Shown here: piece after piece, positions 1 to 4,925 of the stretch | Position numbering within the stretch: the stretch's first letter is position 1 | How the letters are laid out: each line of letters starts with the position of its first letter | Source: a bacterium CG2_30_54_10 | GTDB taxonomy: Bacteria; Muiribacteriota; Ozemobacteria; Ozemobacterales; Ozemobacteraceae | Assembly (NCBI GenBank): GCA_001872985.1 | Contig: MNYA01000220.1 | Span: forward strand, 1-5,008 | Direction of reading: 5' to 3' | Length of the DNA stretch: 5,008 nucleotides | Program-made: the position numbers and the translations under genes | Notes under the pieces: model-generated | Told to the model about the DNA's origin: nothing | What the model saw: only the letters and a program-made list of their open reading frames with translations | Database searches by the model: none

Positions 1-530
1 AGCCGGCGGCGCCGGTCGTCCAGCCGTTGTTGAAGAGCACCTTTCAGCGGACCCTCCGGCAAAACAGCGAGGGCGGCTTCCAATTGGAGAACTTTTCTAC
101 GTTCAGCCGCAAGATTATTGCAATCGAAGGACTCGAACCCGCTTGATTCACTGCCTGAAGCGTTTCGCTGGAGAGTCATCCTGGATGCATGCCGGCGAAG
201 TTGGCTCAGATCGGGCATCTTCGGAGGGGTGAATCGGAAACGGCTCTCGGTTCCGGGATTACGAATGGCAATACCACCGCCTGGATCGGGATCTGAGGGT
301 TCCCTGGGTCCGGACAGACTTTGATTTCCGGGGGAACCCGGATTTTCCGATTGAACTTGATTCATCCAGTCAGGGAAGGGGATTTGTTTCAACTTTGGCG
401 ATGGTGATTCGGTGGTAACGCTCGTCGCCGGCGGGTCACCGGAAGGCGGGGAAGCTTGAGCGGGCGTGAAAGATCCGCTTAGCAGCAGGTGAAAGACCAT
501 AAGGGCGACACAAACTCTTTCGTGAGCCAT
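1..530 (-). CDS. Secreted Pro/Ser-rich protein, 3' end outside window
   Basis: An open frame without stops runs from ATG at 530-528 to the window edge, giving 176 visible codons. The start is chosen because GAGGAG (538-543) sits 7 bases upstream. Residues 1-26 form a Sec-type signal peptide: a short N-region with Arg5, a hydrophobic core (about residues 6-19) and an Ala-Gln-Ala cleavage site before Ser27. The mature part begins with a low-complexity Pro/Ser/Gly-rich linker (about residues 27-100). From about residue 105 it becomes more charged, and residues 139-176 (AAERRKVLQLEAAL, then QQRLDD and an Arg run) look helical and may form a coiled coil. The product should therefore be exported to the periplasm or beyond. 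I recognise no family and no catalytic motif. The gene lies downstream of a minus-strand terminator, so it probably has its own promoter in 544-666, though I see no convincing -35/-10 pair. Signal peptide, ribosome binding site and uninterrupted frame together make it very likely real. Confidence 0.8.
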   Translation of the reverse strand, partial: MAHERVCVALMVFHLLLSGSFTPAQASPPSGDPPATSVTTESPSPKLKQIPFPDWMNQVQSENPGSPGNQSLSGPREPSDPDPGGGIAIRNPGTESRFRFTPPKMPDLSQLRRHASRMTLQRNASGSESSGFESFDCNNLAAERRKVLQLEAALAVLPEGPLKGALQQRLDDRRRR

Positions 531-537
531 AGGAACG

Positions 538-543
538 CTCCTC
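538..543 (-). promoter_or_regulatory. Shine-Dalgarno site GAGGAG
   Basis: GAGGAG on the minus strand lies 7 bases from the ATG at 530-528. It fixes the start of the secreted-protein gene, whose coding region runs off the left edge. A nine-base T run (554-562, minus strand) lies just upstream in the probable 5' untranslated region. Confidence 0.8.
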
Positions 544-666
544 AGACAACCTCAAAAAAAAATCGACCAAGCCAAGCGTACCATGATTTCCTTCGACTGA
601 AAAGCCCCAACAAAACGAGATTCAACTCCCTCACACAGTCATTTGGGCCAAACTTTGTAACTTCTC

Positions 667-690
667 AAAAAAGGGGGGCACGCGCCCCCC
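667..690 (-). terminator. Rho-independent terminator
   Basis: Read on the minus strand this is a 7-bp all-G/C stem (684-690 paired with 673-679) closed by a 4-base loop (680-683) and followed directly by six T (672-667). It would stop minus-strand transcripts arriving from the VWA-gene side. This insulates the secreted-protein gene that starts 137 bases further on. The rest of 544-730 shows no gene. Confidence 0.85.
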
Positions 691-840
691 TTCGCCTCGA
701 GATGCGTTCACTCCGGAAGGATGGATCCATTTACTCAGCTTTCAGGTGCTCGCGGCCGTTGATGGAATTGAAGCGCTCGATGTTTTCCGGGAGAATCGAA
801 ATTGCATCAGGCTGGTTCTTCTCGACCTGACAATGCCGAA

Positions 841-989
841 GTGTGCGACCTTTGAAGCAGGTTAAGGTTGTTAACAACTCAGGCTGTGTTGGAATGCCCG
901 AAAAGTGGCGGAGGCTTGAGAGCCTCCGCTGCAGCGGCTGGAAGCCGCTGCCACTCTTTGGGTCGCCACATTGCGCGAAGGTCACACCC
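841..989. mobile_element. MITE, non-autonomous inverted-repeat element, about 149 bp
   Basis: The ends are imperfect inverted repeats matching at 10 of 12 positions: GTGTGCGACCTT at 841-852, and GGGTGTGACCTT read inward from 989. The element is flanked by the direct repeat ATGCCGAA (833-840 and 990-997). One further G (841/998) can be counted as repeat or element end, so the target duplication is 8 or 9 bases. The interior has no transposase but holds a perfect 12-base palindrome (867-878) and a double-hairpin core (904-955). The interrupted receiver frame independently confirms the boundaries, since excising 157 bases restores it. Movement would need a transposase supplied from elsewhere. 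The family is not identified. Confidence 0.88.
904..955. repeat. Double-hairpin core of the MITE
   Basis: Two perfect 9-bp stems lie side by side: 908-916 with 921-929 (4-base loop) and 931-939 with 943-951 (3-base loop). AGTG (904-907) and CACT (952-955) can close them into a three-way junction. The stems are G/C rich and could form in single-stranded DNA or RNA. Such paired hairpins resemble REP-type repeats, but I cannot assign a family. Confidence 0.8.
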
Positions 990-1281
990 ATGCCGAAGAT
1001 GGATGGAGAAGAGACTTTTAAGAAGCTGCGAAAGCTCGACCCATGCATTCCCGTGGTACTCTGGAGCGGATACAACGAGCAGGATGTCGAATCTCGCTTC
1101 AAAGGGAAGGGAAAGCATGTATTCATCCAAAAACCGTTCCAGATTTCGGATCTGGTCGAGGCGATCAAGGCCGTCCTCGATCCACCAGAGAAGTGAAAAC
1201 GGTCATGGGTGAACTGGATGAACGCCGTAGGTGAGTATCCGCTCAAAAAAAAGGGGCATTAGCTGATTCTCAACAAAAAGC

Positions 1282-1346
1282 GAGATTCCTCACATTCGTT
1301 CGGAATGACAAACGATGCTGTCATTTCGACCGAAGGGAGAAATCTC
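1282..1346. repeat. Dispersed imperfect palindrome between convergent 3' ends
   Basis: The arm at 1282-1310 and the arm at 1319-1346 are imperfect inverted copies of about 28 bases around an 8-base centre. Outer matches, including GATTC near 1264 and GAATC near 1356, may extend the element. The translated signatures VIPNECEESRFL (minus) and VISTEGRNL (plus) are, from memory, common spurious translations of a repeat scattered through many bacterial genomes. It sits 60 bases downstream of the VWA stop and beyond the receiver remnant, so it could act as an RNA-stabilising or terminating hairpin for either. The rest of 1197-1406 shows no gene. Confidence 0.75.
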
Positions 1347-1406
1347 TTGCGCCGGGAATCATTGAGTTTCCCCGAATTATTGATTGGATACGCAGGTGAG
1401 AAAGAA

Positions 1407-3356
1407 TCAACCCCCATACACGGGCCATTGGGCCAACTTTTCAAGGATCGATTCTTCCCGCATCAGGGCCGAATCACCGATGGCTTGGCGTTCCTGGCGA
1501 TAATAGCCCAGGAAAGCCTGTATCCGGCTTCCCCATGGCGCATCCACTGCCAATGCCTGAGAGGGACGTTCCCAAATGCCCAGCCCGGCAGCCGATTTTT
1601 GCCGGACCTCGGATGCCTGGCGAAACATGTTTTCGGTCGACAGCCAATCTTTGAGCAACTGCCCATATCGGGTCAACAGAACTCCCTTCCGAATGCCGGA
1701 ATTGTCGAACTTCTCGCCATCCCCCGTCGGGAAAACAACCTCACTGCGGTTGGCGATGACCTTTCCCGACCGATCCTCGCAACTGGCTTCCAGGAAGAGC
1801 TTCGGGGAATCCCCGGTCTGGCGCAGTTTCAACAGCACCAGGCCGCCCTTAGCCTCGCCATCAATAGTGCGGGTCGGAAAAAGGGTGTTCACCCGCATCA
1901 GTTCCCCCGTTGTCTGATTGGCTTCCGGAGTGCCATACACCTTTTCGATCTGGTAGCCGTCGGCTTTCACTGACAATGCCAGATCAAACAGCAGCGGGGT
2001 GACCATGAAATCGAACTCCTCGACCAGCTTTTGCTGGAATTGGGCGCCGGAAAAGACTCCGCAATAGTTCGCTCCACGAACCTTGGTAATGGCCTCGATC
2101 AGCTCCGTCGTGAAGTCGATACCGATTCCGACGAATGAAAAATAGATGTGGCTCTTTGCGCTGCTCCGAGTGAGGCCCAGAAGGCCCTCCTCAGAGGTGT
2201 CTTCGGTGTTGGGCATGGCATCGGTGAGAAAAATCACGCGGTTTTCCCAATCCTCGGGGTTGGCGGTGGCATAGGGTTTCAATAGGTCGATGCCCATTCG
2301 CATCCCGTCTTCCATGTTGGTGCAGCCCTGCGGCTCCAGTTCCAGGATATGCTTGCGGATCGCCGGCAGGTCGGTTGCCGACAGCAGCCGCAGGGACTTG
2401 GCCAGATAGGCCGAATCATCGAAGAGCACCATCCCGAAGCGGTCATCTGGGTGCAGGCGATCGAGCACGGCAACGATCGAACGGCAGGCTACCTCCAGCT
2501 TGGTCGAGGTGGCATCGGTCTCATTGGCTGCCTCAGCGGCATTCTTATACCCGGCTGAATTTGCCGCGAAGCCATTGCCACACGCTGCGACATTGGCGCC
2601 CGCGACTTTGACTCGGCGGCCGGTGAACCGGTCGTAGTAGTATCGATCGAACGGAGAACTCATCGAACCCGAGATGTCGAGCACGACGACCAGGTTCAGC
2701 TTCTTGCGGTGGAAATCCGACTCCTTGAGGTCGGAGTTAAGACCCACGGCCAGGTAGCGCTCGGTTTCGCCGGTCAGCGGGTGCTTCGACACCGCGCAGG
2801 AGTAGGTGGGGAAAAACAGTCGCTTCTCCCCAATGGCCGCACCGGCTATGCCTGCATTTGGCGCGTCCGCCTTGCCAGTATCAAATGTGTAATCATAGTA
2901 CAACCCTTCAAATGTCACGTCGGATGGCCGCGGCAGAGTGCCGTTGTCCAGGTTCCGGCGGAAGGTGTTGACGTCCTTGGCCCCTCCCACCGACATGGCC
3001 AGGTCGTTGGCCTGCTGAAAACGCTCGGCCGACATTTTGCCCTGGTCAGTGATGCTGCCGATCATCGGACCGGATACCGAGGCCAGCACCGCCAGCACGC
3101 CCACAACCACCATCGCCTCAGCAAGGCGGCCGCCAAGAAGAACCCTGTGCAGGAATTCGATGGCAATCCAAGCCCCCACAAGCATCCAGGGAAAGTTATT
3201 GATAGGCTCAGGCTTGCACTCCTGGGGCATGGCTTTAAAGACCCAGTCATCGCTTGGATGGATGATCCCGACCACGTGGAAACCGTATGAGTTCCAGGCC
3301 ACAAGCAACATATTCACGGTCAGGGCGACCAGGAGCAGCAGGCGAATTTTGTTCAT
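1407..3356 (-). CDS. Membrane-anchored VWA (von Willebrand A) domain protein, YfbK-like
   Basis: The product has 649 residues from ATG at 3356-3354, chosen because GGAGG (3363-3367) lies 6 bases upstream and the N-terminus is membrane-like (MNKIRLLLLVALTVN). The frame stays open to 3620, but that extension would cross the promoter. Hydrophobic segments lie at about residues 5-30, 56-74 and 79-100. Basic residues in the short 70-77 loop suggest three membrane passes with the large C-terminal part in the periplasm. Residues 139-160 (LPRPSDVTFEGLYYDYTF) recall the short region before the VWA domain in YfbK-type proteins. The VWA domain spans about 220-450. Its MIDAS metal site is complete: DISGSMS (Asp227, Ser229, Ser231), Thr346 in GCTN and Asp379 in LTDA. 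About 50 residues rich in Tyr, Ala and Asn (234-284) are inserted right after the MIDAS strand. Residues 451-649 resemble the long C-terminal part of YfbK-like proteins and have no motif I can name. VWA domains bind protein partners through the metal site; the partner here is unknown. Neighbouring pseudopilins suggest a surface or secretion role. Confidence 0.92.
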   Translation of the reverse strand: MNKIRLLLLVALTVNMLLVAWNSYGFHVVGIIHPSDDWVFKAMPQECKPEPINNFPWMLVGAWIAIEFLHRVLLGGRLAEAMVVVGVLAVLASVSGPMIGSITDQGKMSAERFQQANDLAMSVGGAKDVNTFRRNLDNGTLPRPSDVTFEGLYYDYTFDTGKADAPNAGIAGAAIGEKRLFFPTYSCAVSKHPLTGETERYLAVGLNSDLKESDFHRKKLNLVVVLDISGSMSSPFDRYYYDRFTGRRVKVAGANVAACGNGFAANSAGYKNAAEAANETDATSTKLEVACRSIVAVLDRLHPDDRFGMVLFDDSAYLAKSLRLLSATDLPAIRKHILELEPQGCTNMEDGMRMGIDLLKPYATANPEDWENRVIFLTDAMPNTEDTSEEGLLGLTRSSAKSHIYFSFVGIGIDFTTELIEAITKVRGANYCGVFSGAQFQQKLVEEFDFMVTPLLFDLALSVKADGYQIEKVYGTPEANQTTGELMRVNTLFPTRTIDGEAKGGLVLLKLRQTGDSPKLFLEASCEDRSGKVIANRSEVVFPTGDGEKFDNSGIRKGVLLTRYGQLLKDWLSTENMFRQASEVRQKSAAGLGIWERPSQALAVDAPWGSRIQAFLGYYRQERQAIGDSALMREESILEKLAQWPVYGG

Positions 3357-3362
3357 GGTATT

Positions 3363-3367
3363 CCTCC
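3363..3367 (-). promoter_or_regulatory. Shine-Dalgarno site AAGGAGG
   Basis: AAGGAGG on the minus strand, with the GGAGG core at 3363-3367, lies 6 bases before the ATG at 3356. It is the strongest ribosome binding site in the window and decides the VWA start against the longer open frame from 3620. Confidence 0.9.
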
Positions 3368-3470
3368 TTTTTGCATAAGGGAACGATCGGACGATACGAA
3401 CGATCAACCATTCCCCCGGTCGTGGAAACCGGGTAAGCGTCTGACAGCGGGAAGCAAAGCTCGGGGGATT

Positions 3471-3496
3471 CCGTTCTCGTGGGCGGGCGAGAACGG
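3471..3496. repeat. Perfect 9-bp hairpin in the VWA leader
   Basis: CCGTTCTCG (3471-3479) and its exact complement (3488-3496) are separated by an 8-base G-rich loop. No T run follows on the minus strand, so it is not a simple intrinsic terminator. Confidence 0.7.
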
Positions 3497-3574
3497 GACA
3501 CGAAATCAGGCTGACGTCACACGGAAAAATTCCCCATTGGTCGGAGACCTCCGCCGGTTCACCCCGGCAAGCAC

Positions 3575-3603
3575 AATATAGTTGCCCTTCGATCGAATGC
3601 CAA
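3575..3603 (-). promoter_or_regulatory. Sigma70-type promoter of the VWA gene
   Basis: On the minus strand TTGGCA (3603-3598) and TATATT (3580-3575) are separated by exactly 17 bases. Each matches the sigma70 consensus at 5 of 6 positions. Transcription would start near 3568 and read into the VWA gene. The perfect 10-base palindrome TTCGATCGAA (3588-3597) fills the spacer next to the -35 box, where a repressor could bind. Confidence 0.65.
3588..3597. promoter_or_regulatory. Candidate operator palindrome in the promoter spacer
   Basis: TTCGATCGAA is a perfect 10-base palindrome between the -35 and -10 boxes, abutting the -35. A dimeric regulator bound here would block polymerase. It could be chance; no second copy was seen nearby. 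Confidence 0.35.
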
Positions 3604-3651
3604 CCCCGAAATGGCGGCAAGAGATCGCAATGGGAATTTCTTGGTCACACC

Positions 3652-4368
3652 CTACTGGGTCGCCTGCAAAAGCCAGTTCACCTTGCGTGGTGTGATCATC
3701 ATAGAGAAGGTTTTCACTCGCGGGTCATTAGGGTCTTCGAGAATTTTCTTTTTCTCGGTATCGTTGAGCGATCTGAACTTGTCGCTGTAGAGAATCGTCA
3801 TTGAGACCTTGAACCATACCTTGGAGTTGAGTGAAAGCTCGGATTCCACGAAAGCGTTGGAATCTCGATAACTCGAGTCGTATTCGAATTTCAGTATCTG
3901 CCCGTCATCGAAAAGAAACGGGCGCATCTCGGAGGTATCAGGGTCAGGCGCAATGGTAGATTCCTTTTTTCCCATGTAGAGGCGGCGTTTTTCGTCGAAA
4001 AAATAGTTTATCACTTCTTTAGGGGCGATGGGGATATTCAGGCGGCCGTTCAATATCTGGGGTTTGTCGATTGCGTTACGAAGCTGATTTCGGATGCCTG
4101 ACATGATGATTCGTGTCGTCTGAAGAATGTCGAGCTTGTTTCGCGCGTGGGAAAAAGTCTTATGGACGCTGCGAACGATCTGGTAGAGAGTTCCGGAGAG
4201 AAGGGCGATCATTGCGATGACGAACAAGAGCTCGATCATCGTAATGGCGCTGCGTTTTCGACCGGCGGTTCTTGGAAAGGCGTCTACTAAGGAATCCATG
4301 GTTTTCAATAGCATCAGCAGTATTAGTATTATCGACAGCATCAGCGACATCAGCGGCATCAGCGGCAT
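3652..4368 (-). CDS. Minor pseudopilin, GspJ/PilW-like
   Basis: This is a type IV prepilin-like protein with a class III signal. A basic leader (PRTAGRKRSA) is followed by ITMIELLFVIAMIALLSG, predicting cleavage by prepilin peptidase after Ala, with Glu at +5 and a single hydrophobic helix. The rest, about 180 residues, is the polar globular head, ending in the acidic/basic segment LNDTEKKKILEDPNDPRVK. Minor pseudopilins of this kind prime or cap a type II secretion pseudopilus or type IV pilus at the inner membrane. The listed start (238 residues) overlaps the upstream stop as TGATG, which favours translational coupling, but its first 23 residues are Met/Leu/Ile-rich and encoded by a 9-base repeat. 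An in-frame ATG at 4299-4297 would give 215 residues and a normal 18-residue leader, which fits prepilin biology better. Neither start has a Shine-Dalgarno site. The protein resembles GspJ/PilW only in general layout. Confidence 0.85.
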   Translation of the reverse strand: MPLMPLMSLMLSIILILLMLLKTMDSLVDAFPRTAGRKRSAITMIELLFVIAMIALLSGTLYQIVRSVHKTFSHARNKLDILQTTRIIMSGIRNQLRNAIDKPQILNGRLNIPIAPKEVINYFFDEKRRLYMGKKESTIAPDPDTSEMRPFLFDDGQILKFEYDSSYRDSNAFVESELSLNSKVWFKVSMTILYSDKFRSLNDTEKKKILEDPNDPRVKTFSMMITPRKVNWLLQATQ

Positions 4369-4373
4369 CAGTA
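4311..4373. repeat. Tandem 9-bp repeat across a stop/start junction
   Basis: Seven 9-base units follow the plus-strand consensus GCATCAGCG. The four at 4338-4373 differ from it at no more than two positions, and the three at 4311-4337 are more diverged. The array covers the stop of the upstream pseudopilin and the first codons of the next. Because the unit is a multiple of three, copy-number change keeps the frame and supplies extra in-frame ATGs. Confidence 0.75.
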
Positions 4374-4925
4374 GTAATTGTAACGCGGATCGGACAGGAT
4401 CGTCACGAACTTGAGTGTTGGAGAATCCGAAAAGGTTCGGGAGATGGGGCTGACCACGATTTGAATTCTCAGAAGGAACATTGGTTTTGCGCCTGGGGGC
4501 ATGGGCAGAAGAGGCTGCATTGTCGGGAGGAATTCGATATTGAACCCGTTCTTGTTGGCGTTTGCCTTAACCTCGAGGTAGTCTTTGTCCTGGTCGAGCT
4601 TTTGTGACCGGTCATAACCAAGAGTGCGGGCAAGCTCGAGGGCTGTTGTTCCGAAAAGGGTTGCCATAACCCGGGTATCAGCCCTGACAATACGTTTTTG
4701 CCCGGATTTCATCAGCGAGTAGATCGGAAGAATTCCGGCTGAAATCAGCATAATGACTACCAGAACCTCGATCAATGAGAAGCCGTCCATCGAAAAACGA
4801 TGCAAACGCTTATCATACGGATTCCGGTAAATTCCTGCGTAGGGAGCGTAGGGCGGATCAGGCTCGCAGAGCCGTAATCCGCCGCCCAGGGAACGAAGGG
4901 ATTTACCATTATCCGAATCAGTCAT
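4368..4925 (-). CDS. Minor pseudopilin, PilV/GspI-like
   Basis: The hallmark is DGFSLIEVLVVIMLISAGILPIYSLM: prepilin peptidase should cut after Gly48, leaving Phe at +1 and Glu at +5, followed by one hydrophobic helix. The basic helix continuation (KSGQKRIVRADTR) and a mostly beta-rich head of about 100 residues follow. Such subunits sit in the initiating complex of a pilus or secretion pseudopilus. The start chosen is ATG 4925-4923, which overlaps the upstream gene by 8 bases (ATGACTGA) and gives 185 residues; only a weak GGA precedes it. A GTG at 4958 would add 11 residues. ATG 4790-4788 would leave a 3-residue leader with no ribosome binding site. With the chosen start the leader is 48 residues, far longer than normal, because it translates a REP-like palindrome (4852-4883). 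Either this insertion is tolerated, or translation begins downstream near the TTG at about 4805. The next pseudopilin follows with a one-base overlap. Confidence 0.87.
   Translation of the reverse strand: MTDSDNGKSLRSLGGGLRLCEPDPPYAPYAGIYRNPYDKRLHRFSMDGFSLIEVLVVIMLISAGILPIYSLMKSGQKRIVRADTRVMATLFGTTALELARTLGYDRSQKLDQDKDYLEVKANANKNGFNIEFLPTMQPLLPMPPGAKPMFLLRIQIVVSPISRTFSDSPTLKFVTILSDPRYNYY
4852..4883. repeat. REP-like nested palindrome inside a pseudopilin leader
   Basis: GGCGGAT (4852-4858) pairs with ATCCGCC (4877-4883). GGCTC (4861-4865) pairs with GAGCC (4869-4873) around a 3-base loop. GCGTAGGG occurs twice beside it (4837-4844 and 4846-4853). This matches the general build of bacterial REP sequences, which are usually intergenic. 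Here it is read as part of GGGLRLCEPDPPYAPYA in the pseudopilin leader. Confidence 0.75.

Larger units (their letters stand above)
731..1196 (+). pseudogene. Response-regulator receiver domain, truncated and split by a MITE
   Basis: Two segments in different frames together encode the C-terminal three quarters of a CheY-like receiver. The 5' part (about 737-841) reads FQVLAAVDGIEALDVF and then LVLLDLTMPK, with the phosphoacceptor Asp at 824-826. The 3' part (990-1196) resumes at MPKMDGEETFKKL, with the conserved Ser in VVLWSGYN (1065-1067), the invariant Lys of IQKPF (1131-1133) and a normal C-terminal helix ending in a TGA stop. Deleting 157 bases (the element plus one target duplicate) fuses them exactly at MPK-MDGEE. 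The N-terminal beta-strand and the Asp-Asp metal-binding pair expected about 45 residues before the phosphoacceptor are absent, and no start codon or ribosome binding site precedes the homology. The motif style (LLDLTMP, SGYNEQ, GK...FIQKPF) is known from receivers attached to hybrid histidine kinases, so this may be a kinase remnant. A GTG at 843 inside the element opens the downstream frame, but the product would lack the phosphorylation site. Non-functional as a phosphoreceiver. Confidence 0.85.
3357..3568 (-). promoter_or_regulatory. Long structured 5' leader of the VWA gene
   Basis: About 210 bases lie between the predicted transcription start and the ATG. They contain a 9-bp perfect stem (3471-3479 with 3488-3496, 8-base loop), a 6-bp stem (3415-3420 with 3428-3433), a 5-bp stem (3553-3557 with 3564-3568) and the compact CGGAG/CTCCG pair (3542-3553). 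GAACGATC occurs twice, 17 bases apart (3381-3388 and 3398-3405), just before the ribosome binding site. No protein is encoded and no known riboswitch class is recognised. Confidence 0.5.

Noticed and set aside
118..324. Plus-strand open frame of 68 codons
   Set aside because: It is antisense to the secreted-protein gene, which has a signal peptide and ribosome binding site.
489..830. Plus-strand open frame of 113 codons
   Set aside because: It crosses the secreted gene's start, the terminator and the receiver remnant in the wrong frame.
843..1196. Open frame of 117 codons on the plus strand, starting with GTG
   Set aside because: Its first 49 codons are MITE sequence and it lacks the phosphoacceptor Asp. 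It is the downstream half of the interrupted receiver, not an intact gene.
731..1246. 171-codon open frame on the minus strand
   Set aside because: It runs antisense through both the receiver halves and the MITE and has no recognisable motif. The plus strand carries the conserved receiver residues.
1245..1256. T-run terminator on the minus strand
   Set aside because: The C4-T8 tract has no complementary G run within reach to form a stem, so it is at best half a terminator.
1305..1973. 222-codon open frame on the plus strand
   Set aside because: It begins in the dispersed palindrome and continues antisense to the VWA gene, with no domain signature.
2709..3290. 193-codon open frame on the plus strand
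   Set aside because: It is entirely antisense to the N-terminal half of the VWA gene, whose membrane segments and MIDAS motif identify the true strand.
3357..3620. N-terminal extension of the VWA protein from ATG 3620
   Set aside because: It would run through the promoter and leader hairpins, has no ribosome binding site, and would bury the membrane-like N-terminus behind 88 residues of low plausibility.
4311..4373. CRISPR array
   Set aside because: Units are 9 bases, directly adjacent, with no spacers, and are translated in part.
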